Shown in pieces: positions 44,358 to 52,748 of a stretch of 64,000 nucleotides of DNA. Every line of letters begins with the position of its first letter. The first letter of the stretch is position 1. Origin of the DNA: Flavobacteriales bacterium UBA5081. Its GTDB lineage: Bacteria; Bacteroidota; Bacteroidia; Flavobacteriales_E; Vicingaceae. Where the stretch lies: contig DIAJ01000012.1 of assembly GCA_002415785.1 (NCBI GenBank), positions 4,301-68,300 on the forward strand, in the 5' to 3' direction. The translations under genes were made by a program, and so were the position numbers. Under the pieces are notes generated by a model. The model was not told where the DNA came from, made no database searches, and was given only the letters and a program-made list of their open reading frames with translations.

Positions 44358-45262
44358 GCTACCTCCCGTTTTTCTGCAATTCTCAACTTTGCACTTCTCG
44401 CCCTGTTATTCTCACTCACCTCTTCTGCCGAAGGCACAATTGGCTTTCGATTCACCGGCTCTAATGGCCGGATTATATTTCCGTATAAATCTTTATTGAG
44501 TTTACCCTCGAAATTTCCGCTGCGAAAAAAGTTTTTCACCAAGCGATCTTCTAAAGAATGATAAGTAATCACCGCTACTCTTCCACCTACTTTTAACACT
44601 TCAGCCGATTGTTCCAAAAACTGCTCAATCACCTTCAGCTCTTCATTTACCTCTATGCGAATGGCTTGAAAAACTTGAGCTAAAAACTTATGCTGCACTT
44701 TCTCCGGCACCATTTCTTGCAAAAGATTTTTTAAATCATCAATGGTTTCAAATGCATGATTTTCACGATGAGCCACAATCTTATCCGCCACCTTCTGTGC
44801 ATTTCTCAACTCCCCATAGTTTTTAAGAATGTAAAGCAGTTGACTTTTCTCATATTCATTTAAAACCTTAGCAGCCGTAAGCGGACGTTTTTTATCCATA
44901 CGCATATCTAAAGGCCCTGAAAAGCGAAATGAAAACCCTCTTTCCGCCTGGTCGAATTGATGAAAAGAAACACCAAAATCCGCCAAAACTCCATCCACTG
45001 GAATGGCTCGATACATTTTTAAGAAATTCTTCAGAAAACTGAAATTTTGCTGAATAAAAGTCAAGCGATCATCTTCCATTACATTATCAGCCGCCTCAGG
45101 ATCTTGATCAAAAGCAAACAGCTTTCCTTGAGAAGAAAGCCGTTTAAGAATTTCCGACGAATGTCCACCGCCGCCAAAAGTCACGTCTACATAAGTTCCG
45201 CTTGGCTGGAGGCTCAACCCATCGATGGTCTCTTTGAGCAATGCCGGTTTATGATACTCCAT
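44354..45262 (-). CDS. rsmH: 16S rRNA (cytosine-1402-N4)-methyltransferase RsmH
   Basis: Methylates N4 of C1402 in 16S rRNA. Seen in 302 residues: MEYHKPALLKETIDGL, SAM-binding YVDVTFGGGGHSSEIL, FDQDPEAADN, DGVLADFGVSFHQFD, and the C-terminal VITYHSLEDRLVKNFF with the RPLEPVNRKPIVPS end region. I choose ATG 45260-45262, preceded by a GGGAGGTGAGG stretch that is an unusually good ribosome-binding site for this genome; a GTG two codons earlier is possible. It overlaps mraZ by 14 bases. Confidence 0.95.
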   Translation of the reverse strand: MEYHKPALLKETIDGLSLQPSGTYVDVTFGGGGHSSEILKRLSSQGKLFAFDQDPEAADNVMEDDRLTFIQQNFSFLKNFLKMYRAIPVDGVLADFGVSFHQFDQAERGFSFRFSGPLDMRMDKKRPLTAAKVLNEYEKSQLLYILKNYGELRNAQKVADKIVAHRENHAFETIDDLKNLLQEMVPEKVQHKFLAQVFQAIRIEVNEELKVIEQFLEQSAEVLKVGGRVAVITYHSLEDRLVKNFFRSGNFEGKLNKDLYGNIIRPLEPVNRKPIVPSAEEVSENNRARSAKLRIAEKREVA

Positions 45263-45728
45263 CCTCACCTCCCGTTTTTTGATTCACATTCCCCATTACT
45301 TCTTCAGCAAGGTTGGCAAAATCCTCCGGCTCATCCGTCAACAAGCCTTCGTACTTATCTTTATCCCAAACCTCAATTCTATCAGAGTAAGCAAACAACA
45401 CCACCTCTTTTTCCACACCGGCGTATTGTTGCAATCTTTTAGGCAGAAGAACTCGCCCATTTCCATCCAAAGCCAACTCCGTTGCACCTCTATAGAAATA
45501 GCGAATAAATTCCCTATTCTTTTTTACATATTGATTTAGCTGATTCACCTCGGCACTAATTCGCTCCCAATCATTCTTCGGGTAAAGCACCAAACAAGGC
45601 TCAAAACCTCGATTAATCACAAAGGTTTCTTTGTTCGCCGGATCCAATTGCTTACGCAGACCGGAGGGCATCATCAAGCGACCCTTCGCATCCAGTTTGC
45701 AATCAAATTCTCCAATGAAATTCGTCAT
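45249..45728 (-). CDS. mraZ: Transcriptional regulator MraZ
   Basis: DNA-binding protein of the SpoVT/AbrB fold that represses its own dcw operon in bacteria where it has been studied. Seen: 159 residues with two half-domains, GEFDCKLDAKGRLMMPSGLR (about 6-25) and ATELALDGNGRVLLPKRLQQ (about 82-101), the duplicated MraZ motif. Length is slightly above the usual 143-152. It is the first gene of the cluster, 14-base overlap with rsmH, and repeats fitting MraZ boxes lie 53-80 bases upstream of its start. Confidence 0.96.
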   Translation of the reverse strand: MTNFIGEFDCKLDAKGRLMMPSGLRKQLDPANKETFVINRGFEPCLVLYPKNDWERISAEVNQLNQYVKKNREFIRYFYRGATELALDGNGRVLLPKRLQQYAGVEKEVVLFAYSDRIEVWDKDKYEGLLTDEPEDFANLAEEVMGNVNQKTGGEDGVS

Positions 45729-45764
45729 AAGGCTTGTCCGGCGTGGTTTTCAGCAATTTGAGTT

Positions 45765-45772
45765 CAAAAATA
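45765..45772 (-). promoter_or_regulatory. Candidate -7 element of the mraZ promoter
   Basis: On the minus strand TATTTTTG matches the Bacteroidota -7 consensus TAnnTTTG, 37 bases upstream of the mraZ ATG. A TTG lies about 15 bases further upstream, inside the MraZ-box-like repeats, a little closer than usual for the -33 element. Confidence 0.45.
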
Positions 45773-45780
45773 TACATTAT

Positions 45781-45808
45781 TTTACCACAATTTACCACTT
45801 TTTACCAC
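45781..45808 (-). promoter_or_regulatory. Three MraZ-box-like direct repeats
   Basis: On the minus strand GTGGTAAA occurs three times with an exact 10-base period (45781-45788, 45791-45798, 45801-45808). MraZ of E. coli binds TGGG-type boxes with the same 10-base period. Position next to the candidate promoter fits autorepression. Inference from spacing and place; no binding evidence is in the sequence. Confidence 0.75.
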
Positions 45809-45925
45809 TTTGTTGAAAACTTTTTTGGTTTTTTGAAGAACCACTTTTCTCAAATACCACAATAACAAGGATTTAAAACTCAATAAAAAGTGGGGAAGCT
45901 TTAATCGAAAATGGCCTAATCAAAA

Positions 45926-45971
45926 CTCACAAAGTTGCGACACACAACTATGCGACACACTAAGTTGTGAG
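45926..45971. promoter_or_regulatory. Composite repeat upstream of the AAA ATPase gene
   Basis: An outer inverted repeat CTCACAA (45926-45932) and TTGTGAG (45965-45971) encloses two exact copies of TGCGACACAC (45936-45945 and 45951-45960; 15-base period). It ends 29 bases before the ATPase start. The structure suggests an operator or a remnant of repeat expansion. Confidence 0.45.
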
Positions 45972-46000
45972 ATCCTTAAAAAGTAAGTACATTTGAATCT

Positions 46001-47125
46001 ATGAAACTGCCTTTTGAATTTGGAGAAGTTGTATCCGAAAGCTATTTCGTTAATCGTGAAATGGAACGCAAGCGATTAAAGACCAATTTAAGCGGTGGAC
46101 TAAACACCATTTTGATTTCTCCCAGACGTTGGGGAAAATCATCTTTAATGAAGCAGCTTCAAATTGATTGTCAGAAAGAAAATTTAATCTTCTGTTTTGT
46201 TGATCTTTTCCAAATAAAGAATGAAGATGAATTTTATCACCTATTGGTCGATGAAATAATCAAAAAAACCTCATCTCATTGGGAAGAGTGGGTAAAAACA
46301 GCTCGGCAATTTTTCAAAGCACTCACCCCAAAGCTTAGCATGGGTCTTGATCCGCAAAGTGATTTCAAACTGGGATTTGAATGGGAAGATTTAAAAAAAA
46401 ATTACTCAGAGGTACTTCATTTGGCGGAGAAAGTGGCCAAAGAAAAGAAAGTTAGAATCGTGCTTTGCGTTGATGAATTTCAAAATGTGAGTCGCTTTGA
46501 TGACCCATTGCTTTTCCAGCAAAGACTGCGTTCGATTTGGCAAGAACACAAGAATGTTAGTTATTGTATTTACGGAAGCAAGAAACACCTGATGATGGAA
46601 CTCTTCCAGAGTCAAAGCATGCCTTTTTACAAATTTGGCGATGTTATCTTTTTGGAAAAAATTGAAAGCAAGGCTTGGATTCCATTCATTCAAAAGAAGT
46701 TTGAAGAGAGTAATAAAAGCATCAAATCTAATCTTTGTCAGATGATTGTAAATGCAGTAGATTATCACCCCTATTATGTTCAACAACTTTCACTCTGGTG
46801 CTGGCTGCGAACAGAACAAAAGGCGACAAAAAAAATATTCGAAGAAGCTAAAAGCGACTTACTCAATCAGAATACAATTATATACAGTAAAGAAGTTGAT
46901 CAGTTAAGTAACACACAAATCAACTTTCTGGAAGCTTTAGTTATGGGTGAAATTAATTTTCACGCCAATGAAGTAATAACAAAATACAAACTAGGCTCTT
47001 CAAGTAATGTAACTAGAATAAAAGAAGCACTTGAAAAAAAAGAAATCATAGATTCTTTTAATAAAAAAATTGAGTTTCTCGATCCGGTTTTTAAACTCTG
47101 GTTTAAGGAGCGTTATATGAACTAA
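46001..47125 (+). CDS. AAA family ATP-binding protein (ATPase_2-like)
   Basis: A 374-residue P-loop ATPase of the type with an N-terminal nucleotide-binding domain and a C-terminal winged-helix region, common as single genes in Bacteroidota and archaea; function unknown. Seen: FVNREMERKRL near the N-terminus, Walker A SPRRWGKSS (40-48), Walker B VLCVDEFQNVSRF (about 155), YGSKKHLMMELF, and a C-terminal helix-turn-helix-like part (LGSSSNVTRIKEALEKKEII, then FKLWFKERY). It stands alone on the plus strand, divergent from mraZ, and may be a mobile accessory gene. A composite repeat precedes it. Confidence 0.82.
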   Translation: MKLPFEFGEVVSESYFVNREMERKRLKTNLSGGLNTILISPRRWGKSSLMKQLQIDCQKENLIFCFVDLFQIKNEDEFYHLLVDEIIKKTSSHWEEWVKTARQFFKALTPKLSMGLDPQSDFKLGFEWEDLKKNYSEVLHLAEKVAKEKKVRIVLCVDEFQNVSRFDDPLLFQQRLRSIWQEHKNVSYCIYGSKKHLMMELFQSQSMPFYKFGDVIFLEKIESKAWIPFIQKKFEESNKSIKSNLCQMIVNAVDYHPYYVQQLSLWCWLRTEQKATKKIFEEAKSDLLNQNTIIYSKEVDQLSNTQINFLEALVMGEINFHANEVITKYKLGSSSNVTRIKEALEKKEIIDSFNKKIEFLDPVFKLWFKERYMN

Positions 47126-47208
47126 GTTTGTATAAGAAAGTCTTATCTAAGCTGAAAAAATTTATTTGAAGGGACGAAATAAGTAATTTTGAACACAGAA
47201 ACGAAACC

Positions 47209-47973
47209 ATGAGTCACGAGCAGTACATTAAGAAAGAAGGAAAGTTTGAATACTTGGAGAAAGGTGAAGGTCACACCATTGTAGTACTTCACGGATTATT
47301 TGGCGCCTTGAGCAACTTTGCCGATGTCATTGAAACTTTTTCGAAAAAGTACAGGGTAATTGTGCCAATTATGCCACTTTACAGTCTGCCTTTAGTAAAA
47401 ACTGGCGTAGGTAGTATGGCAAAATACATAAAGCAATTTATTGAACACAAAAAATTAGAGGATGTTACTCTTTTAGGAAACTCCTTGGGTGGCCATATTG
47501 CTTTAATTTGCGCTTTAGACATTCCCGAAAAAGTACATTCTATGGTGTTAACCGGAAGCTCCGGCTTGTATGAAAACGCCTTTGGTGGTTCTTTTCCTCG
47601 TCGTGAAGACAAGGAGTACCTCCGCAAAAAAATAGAGGTTACTTTTTACGATCCTAAAGTAGCCACCGATGAGCTGGTTGATGAGGTTTTTAAGATAGTA
47701 AATGACCGAAATAAGCTTATTCGAATTTTAGCTTTGGCTAAATCGGCAATTCGACACAATATGGCTGAAGATTTAGAAAAATTTAAAATGCCGGCTTGTT
47801 TAATTTGGGGAAAAAATGACAACATTACTCCACCGGATGTTGCTGAGGAATTCCATAAACATTTACCGGATTCTGAACTACATTGGATAGACAAGTGTGG
47901 GCATGCAGCCATGATGGAACACCCTACGGAATTTAATGCCATTTTAAATGAATGGCTAAGCCGAAAGGTTTAA
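47209..47973 (+). CDS. Alpha/beta hydrolase
   Basis: Serine hydrolase of 254 residues, substrate unknown. Seen: oxyanion region VVLHGLFGALSNF, nucleophile GNSLGG (Ser92), acid in WGKNDNITPP (about 204), and catalytic His in KCGHAAMMEHP (about 231). No signal peptide, so cytoplasmic. It lies 15 bases before engB and is probably co-transcribed with it. Haloalkane dehalogenase-like, esterase or BioH-like roles cannot be separated from sequence. Confidence 0.9.
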   Translation: MSHEQYIKKEGKFEYLEKGEGHTIVVLHGLFGALSNFADVIETFSKKYRVIVPIMPLYSLPLVKTGVGSMAKYIKQFIEHKKLEDVTLLGNSLGGHIALICALDIPEKVHSMVLTGSSGLYENAFGGSFPRREDKEYLRKKIEVTFYDPKVATDELVDEVFKIVNDRNKLIRILALAKSAIRHNMAEDLEKFKMPACLIWGKNDNITPPDVAEEFHKHLPDSELHWIDKCGHAAMMEHPTEFNAILNEWLSRKV

Positions 47974-47988
47974 TGTCATTTTACTATT

Positions 47989-48597
47989 ATGAAGATTAAA
48001 ACTGCAGAATTTGTCATTAGCAATACTGACATTGAAAAATGTCCTGCTCCCGACAAGCCCGAGTATGCCTTTATCGGTCGCTCCAATGTGGGAAAGTCTT
48101 CCTTGATCAATATGCTTTGTGAGCGCAACAAACTCGCAAAAACCTCAGCTACTCCCGGGAAAACTCAGCTCATTAACCATTTTTTAATCAACGATGAATG
48201 GTACATAGTTGATTTGCCGGGTTATGGTTACGCTAAAGTCTCTAAAAAACTGAGAGAAAAGTGGGATGGCTTTATTAAAAAGTACCTTTTTAGCCGCTCA
48301 AACCTTATTTACACCTTTGTACTGATTGATTCCCGACATAAAGCTCAGAAAGTAGACTTAGATTTTATGGAGATGTTGGGAATAAAAGGAATTCCATTTG
48401 TGATTGTTTTTACAAAAGTGGACAAACTCTCTAGCTCAGCGCTCAACAAAAACATTACTGCCTACAAAAAGGAGCTACTCAAAAACTGGGAAGAACTGCC
48501 AATCATGATGTACACCTCCTCAACAACAAAAGCAGGAAAAGATGAATTGCTGAATTTAATTGAAGTTTGGAATAAAGGGTTTGGCGATTTAGGCTAA
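47989..48597 (+). CDS. engB: Ribosome biogenesis GTP-binding protein EngB (YihA/YsxC)
   Basis: Essential GTPase in 50S subunit assembly. Seen: 202 residues, G1 GRSNVGKSS, G2 region SATPGKTQLINHFL, G3 DLPGYGYAKV, G4 TKVDKLSSS, and a G5-like region MYTSSTTKAG. Length fits the family. It follows the alpha/beta hydrolase by 15 bases. The following 480 bases have no gene and begin a repeat copy. Confidence 0.96.
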   Translation: MKIKTAEFVISNTDIEKCPAPDKPEYAFIGRSNVGKSSLINMLCERNKLAKTSATPGKTQLINHFLINDEWYIVDLPGYGYAKVSKKLREKWDGFIKKYLFSRSNLIYTFVLIDSRHKAQKVDLDFMEMLGIKGIPFVIVFTKVDKLSSSALNKNITAYKKELLKNWEELPIMMYTSSTTKAGKDELLNLIEVWNKGFGDLG

Positions 48598-48629
48598 AAG
48601 TGACTGAAATTTTTAGAGGAAGGAAAAGT

Positions 48630-48977
48630 TAAATTCATTTCATAACAAAAAAGTAATTTCTCGTTCTCGAATTTGACTTTTAAGTTTGAAATTCAATCTA
48701 TACTCCACTTTCTCTTCTCTTTTTATATTCAATAGAACGCACCTGCCTGCTGAAAGCAGGGATGACACTGATTAAGCTGATTTTCACGGATTATTTTTCG
48801 CTTTAACAAAAGTCAGCGAAAAAATCACTACTTCTCGCGAAAACGTTTCAATGTTTCCGCTTTCCTATTTCATATTTTTAAGAAATTCTTCTCTCTTAAT
48901 TAAAACTAACAATACCCCCGATCCATTGCATGGTGCAACAAGCCTACTGAGTTTCTGAAACTAATTTTACTAAGCAA
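48630..48977. repeat. Long direct repeat, copy A
   Basis: Runs parallel to 50019-50355 with high identity over roughly 330 bases; for example the 40 bases after AACAAAAAAGTAATTTCTCG are the same apart from one indel. It includes the relic of a response-regulator 3' end at 48906-48977. The two copies flank the T9SS cargo gene at 49082-49765. Confidence 0.85.
48906..48977 (-). pseudogene. Relic of the 3' end of a LuxR/NarL response-regulator gene
   Basis: On the minus strand this reads LLSKISFRNSVGLLHHAMDRGYC then TAG. The intact regulator at 50284-50910 ends LLSKTGCRNSVGLVRFAMDRGYC then TAG, so 17 of 23 residues are the same, including the stop codon. The resemblance stops abruptly upstream. 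It is the tail of a lost paralogue or a copied gene end carried with the repeat. Confidence 0.85.
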
Positions 48978-49081
48978 TAAATGAAACTACAGAATTTGAT
49001 TTGGGTTTAAAATCAGGTTTTTAAGTGAAGTAAAATAAGTGACTTAGAAAATTTTTACTACTTTTATACAAAACTAACAAG

Positions 49082-49765
49082 ATGAAACCTTTATTCTACT
49101 CAATACTATTTCTTATTAATTTTTCACTTTTTGCACAATCAAATCAAGGGGAGCTTGAGAAAAAGAGAAAGCCAATTGAACAAAATAAAGGTGGGTGCTC
49201 AATTGTTTTTGATGACCTTAGCTTACAGGCACTGCTTCAAACTACATCAATGCCTAGTATTCGCATTTCTTGGAATAATAAATTTCAGAAATCAAGGAGC
49301 ACTTGTCACCCTGTTATTAGTCAGACTTTAGAAAGACAAGTAGCCAATAATGGCTATGATACGATAAATATTAATATTCAAGGATTTTCTGCTGACACTC
49401 TATACATTGACACTTCAATTCAAGCCGGCTCAACATACAATTATCGATTAACCCGAAATGACTATACTACTCCAGCAACACATGTTTCTTATTCAGACAC
49501 AATAAGGCTGCAAGCAGTTGGAATGCCTGAAGAAAGGATTGTAATATCTAATATTTACCCTGTGCCTGCTGACGACAATTTATTTATTGATACGGATCAA
49601 AGTGTGTTAGGAGAAACATATCAAGTAATCAATATTTCCGGTCAAACAGTTATGGTGGGAATAGTTAATTCGACCAAAATGAAATTAAACATACAAGCAC
49701 TACCAAAAGGATATTACTTTTTAAAAGTAAATGGGTTTTTTAAGAAGTTTGTAGTAAATAACTGA
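49082..49765 (+). CDS. Small secreted protein with T9SS type A sorting domain
   Basis: A secreted or surface protein of 227 residues; function of the body unknown. Seen: signal peptide MKPLFYSILFLINFSLFAQ, a middle region with two Cys (about 39 and 79) and many Thr, Ser and Tyr, and a C-terminal sorting domain (about 153-227) with ISNIYPVPADDNLFI, YQVINISGQTVMVG, and ALPKGYYFLKVNG, ending KKFVVNN. The C-terminal domain directs export by the T9SS encoded at 12.4-18.3 kb. It is flanked by the two copies of a long direct repeat, which suggests recent movement or duplication here. Confidence 0.85.
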   Translation: MKPLFYSILFLINFSLFAQSNQGELEKKRKPIEQNKGGCSIVFDDLSLQALLQTTSMPSIRISWNNKFQKSRSTCHPVISQTLERQVANNGYDTININIQGFSADTLYIDTSIQAGSTYNYRLTRNDYTTPATHVSYSDTIRLQAVGMPEERIVISNIYPVPADDNLFIDTDQSVLGETYQVINISGQTVMVGIVNSTKMKLNIQALPKGYYFLKVNGFFKKFVVNN

Positions 49766-50283
49766 ATAAAAGTTCAACTTTAAATTCCCTTAAAAGCAAC
49801 CATTTTATATCAACCACTACCTTTACCCATCAATAATGTAAAGGAGAAATTGTTCAATTAGTTTGTTGCAGATTGGTTCTATAACCAACATTAATTCATT
49901 CTAAGGCTCAAAGTATTTTGATTTTTCTTTCCTCAATGAAGGCAGGACTTTACTGAATGCCTGTATTGAGCTTTGACGAAACAAAGTCGAAGGAAAGACC
50001 TCTTGAGTTTTATTAAGGTAAATTCATTTTCATAACAAAAAAGTAATTTCTCGTTCTCGAATTTTGACTTTTAAGTTTGAAATTCAATCTATACTCCACT
50101 TTCTCTTCTCTTTTTATATTCAATAGAACACGGATGACACTGATTAAGCTGATTTTCGCGAATTAGTTTTCGCTTCAACAAAAGTCAGCGAATAAATCAC
50201 TACTTCTCGCGAAAACGTTTCATGCCTCCTATTTCATATTTTCAAGAAACTCTTCTCTCTTAATTTTTAATTCTTAATTAAAA
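49766..50283. other. Intergenic region holding repeat copy B
   Basis: About 518 bases with no gene. Up to about 50018 it holds AT-rich sequence with short motifs of dispersed-repeat style (for example GAGCTTTGACGAAACAAAG); from 50019 it is copy B of the long direct repeat, which runs into the 3' end of the response-regulator gene. Confidence 0.65.
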
Positions 50284-50355
50284 CTAACAATACCCCCTAT
50301 CCATTGCGAACCTGACAAGACCCACTGAATTTCGACAGCCGGTCTTACTGAGCAA
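50019..50355. repeat. Long direct repeat, copy B
   Basis: Partner of 48630-48977. Its last 72 bases are the authentic 3' end of the response-regulator gene (50284-50910). Relative to copy A it lacks the small hairpin insert and has about 10 extra bases (a TTAATTTTTAATTC-like stretch) just before the regulator stop. Confidence 0.85.
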
Positions 50356-50910
50356 GTTGCGGCGATGCGTTTCAGCAGTATGTACTGATATAAATAGCTT
50401 TTCAGCAATTTCCTGAGAGTTCATTTCTTCACAAACCAACTTTAGGATTTCAATTTCCCGAGGGGTAAGTTCTACTTCCTGCCCTTCATCTCTAGCCCTA
50501 AAGCTTTCCACCAATTGTTCATGCGCTTCCTTAGAGAAATAGTCCTTGCCCGACATTACTTGCTCAATGGCTGCTACCACCTCCTCATCGCTACTGGTTT
50601 TTAGCAAATAACCATGAACTTTAGCAGCCACCGCATCTTGAATTTTGTGACTACTTAAATGCATGCTTAAAATCACTACTTTAACAGTCGGCTTTATCTT
50701 AAAAATTTCAGGAGCAGCAGTTATTCCGTCCATTTCGGACATATCAATGTCCAGTAAAATTAAATCCACCTCTAAATCGGGCAATGCTTTTAGCAGCTCA
50801 ATTGCAGATTCGTACTTCCCCACTACCTCAACTGACTCCTTTGAGGCAAGTATTACTGAAAGTCCTTGCCGAAACAAACGGTGGTCGTCTACTATGGCAA
50901 CTTTAATCAT
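50284..50910 (-). CDS. Response regulator, NarL/FixJ family
   Basis: Cytoplasmic transcription factor controlled by phosphorylation. Seen in 208 residues: receiver domain (1-120) with acidic pair DD at 8-9, phospho-acceptor Asp54 in LLDIDMSEMDG (Ser at the position often held by Pro), Lys in YLLKTSS, then a LuxR-type HTH (about 143-206, LTPREIEILKLVCEEMNSQE, then IAEKLFISVHTAETHRRNL). It starts one base after the histidine-kinase stop (TAAGATG), so the pair is one operon. Its 3' end lies within a long direct repeat whose other copy holds a relic of the same gene end. Targets unknown. Confidence 0.94.
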   Translation of the reverse strand: MIKVAIVDDHRLFRQGLSVILASKESVEVVGKYESAIELLKALPDLEVDLILLDIDMSEMDGITAAPEIFKIKPTVKVVILSMHLSSHKIQDAVAAKVHGYLLKTSSDEEVVAAIEQVMSGKDYFSKEAHEQLVESFRARDEGQEVELTPREIEILKLVCEEMNSQEIAEKLFISVHTAETHRRNLLSKTGCRNSVGLVRFAMDRGYC

Positions 50911-50911
50911 C

Positions 50912-52747
50912 TTATCCTTTGTTTAATTCAATTATAAAAATAGCCCCTCTACCTTTTTCAGCATCAATGTGCAAGGTTCCACCCATTCGTTTTACGCGTG
51001 CTTTAATATTTTCTAATCCAATTCCACTTTTCACATCACTTGGTGAAAAGCCTTTCCCATTATCTTCGTAAATCAGATTAAAAGTATTGCCATCAAAGTT
51101 AGTTTGTAAGCTCACCTCAGTCGCTTGTGCATGTTTAATGGTATTGTTCACTAACTCTTGCACAATTCGGTATAGCTCAACCGCTACCCCTTGTCCTAGA
51201 ATTGAGATTTTTGGATGTAAAAAGACATTAAACTTAAGTCCTCCGCTTTTTTCAACTGTGCTTTTCAATTGTTGCAAGGCTTGATTTAAACCGTACTTCT
51301 GCATTAATCCGGAAGATAAATTGTGCGCAATATTTCGAACTTCTTGCACTGCCTCATCTACAATTTCCAAATCTTCTTCGCTCACTTTGTTTTCCTTTCT
51401 TCTCAAGGACATTTTTAAGGCTGCCAAAGTACCTCCCAAACGATCGTGCAAATCCTGAGCTATTCGCTCCCTTTCCTGATCTTGCCCGCGCAACATAGCG
51501 GCATAAGCTTTTGACTCCTGGCTTTGCATCAATTCATCCAACTGCCTTTCCTTAATGTTTAATTCTAACTCTGCAACTTTTCTTTTCTGTCGCAAATAAT
51601 AATAAATAAAAGCTGTTAAAATGGCTAAAACACCTAATCCGATAAGCATTACCGTTGCCCAAAGTCGTTGGTTTTCCAATTCTGTATTTAAGCGGCTACT
51701 TTTCTCTAAGCTCATTTGCAAGGCAGCTTCTTTTTTTTCCACTTGATAGCGTGTTTCAATCTCGTGTAAGTTCTCAGAAACCTTCTCATTTACAAGTGAG
51801 TCATTTAGCTGAGTAAACCTCTTAAGCGCAGACGATAAACTATCCGTAATTTTATATTTAGAGTACACCGCCAAGGCTGTTTTGTAAACATCTTTCTTCA
51901 CATCCAAATACGCCATTTTCTCTGCTGCCTCTTTAGCCATCTGCATATACTCCAGCGCTTTTTCCTTATTGTCGATTTGGGAATAAACTGCTGCTAAGTG
52001 ATTAGCATTCCAAGCAATATCGTAGTATGAACTATCTTTTATATATGTGGCTAATGACCATTCATAACTTTCTATAGCCTTTTGTGGTCGATTAGTGAAT
52101 TCATATAGTTGCGCTAAATTATCATTGACACTAAGTACAGCTACCTCATCTACTATTGGGGCATTTCGATAATGCTCAAGCGCTTCGTTTAGATAGTAAT
52201 CAGCTGAATCATCTATACCTTGATCAAAATAAATTAAGCCAAGTAAGTTGTATACATCTCCTATTTGATACTTATTAAAGATATCCTCATAATTGTCATC
52301 CTCCTGCCCATCATACTCTAGAAGGTTTTTTAAAGATTGTTTTGCATAATAGCTTGCCTTTTCATAGTTATTGATGTAATAGTGCACCATACCGGCATTA
52401 TACTGTGCAAAAGACAACAGCTTTAATGCTCCAATCTTTTCAATAATTTTTTGGGCTTTATAATAGTATTGAAGTGCCTCTTCGTAGTGACCAATAACAG
52501 AGTATGTATTTCCAATTTTAACACATAAAGTAATGTAAGCAGAGGTGTCAATTGGCTGTGGACTTGCATTATAAAGAGCTAATAATTGGGATAACTTTTC
52601 GCTTTTGCTAGCATTTGATTCTTTTATCTCAAAATACTTTTCTTTGATTTCTTCCCAACTCAACTCTTTGTTAGCTACATTCGCATAAGCACTGCTGCAG
52701 CAGCATACAAGTAGAAAGAAGAATGCACCCAACCAATACTTTACCAT
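50912..52747 (-). CDS. TPR-containing sensor histidine kinase (HisKA_3 type)
   Basis: Membrane kinase of the NarX-like class. Seen in 611 residues: signal/anchor segment with a run of Cys (VCCCSSAYA, about 14-22), a sensor region of about six to seven TPR repeats (about 70-310, for example EALQYYYKAQKI and KALEYMQMAKEAAEK), coiled coil (320-360), one membrane helix (363-385), HisKA_3 with phospho-acceptor His434 in QDLHDRLGG, and an ATPase domain with VNNTIKHA (N box), DNGKG and GIGL. The TPR sensor would face the periplasm. One base separates it from the upstream unknown gene and one from its regulator. Confidence 0.94.
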   Translation of the reverse strand: MVKYWLGAFFFLLVCCCSSAYANVANKELSWEEIKEKYFEIKESNASKSEKLSQLLALYNASPQPIDTSAYITLCVKIGNTYSVIGHYEEALQYYYKAQKIIEKIGALKLLSFAQYNAGMVHYYINNYEKASYYAKQSLKNLLEYDGQEDDNYEDIFNKYQIGDVYNLLGLIYFDQGIDDSADYYLNEALEHYRNAPIVDEVAVLSVNDNLAQLYEFTNRPQKAIESYEWSLATYIKDSSYYDIAWNANHLAAVYSQIDNKEKALEYMQMAKEAAEKMAYLDVKKDVYKTALAVYSKYKITDSLSSALKRFTQLNDSLVNEKVSENLHEIETRYQVEKKEAALQMSLEKSSRLNTELENQRLWATVMLIGLGVLAILTAFIYYYLRQKRKVAELELNIKERQLDELMQSQESKAYAAMLRGQDQERERIAQDLHDRLGGTLAALKMSLRRKENKVSEEDLEIVDEAVQEVRNIAHNLSSGLMQKYGLNQALQQLKSTVEKSGGLKFNVFLHPKISILGQGVAVELYRIVQELVNNTIKHAQATEVSLQTNFDGNTFNLIYEDNGKGFSPSDVKSGIGLENIKARVKRMGGTLHIDAEKGRGAIFIIELNKG

Positions 52748-52748
52748 T

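Larger units (their letters stand above)
48598..49081. other. Intergenic region holding repeat copy A and a response-regulator relic
   Basis: About 484 bases with no intact gene. Positions 48630-48977 are copy A of a long direct repeat (copy B at 50019-50355). Copy A has an extra 20 or so bases near 48747-48770 that form a small hairpin (CCTGCT-GAA-AGCAGG). The rightmost 100 bases lead into the T9SS cargo gene. Confidence 0.7.

Noticed and set aside
41843..45728. Missing murF and ddl as a sign of a broken dcw cluster
   Set aside because: The genes are tightly overlapping and intact; absence of murF and ddl from the cluster is compatible with location elsewhere, as in other Bacteroidota.
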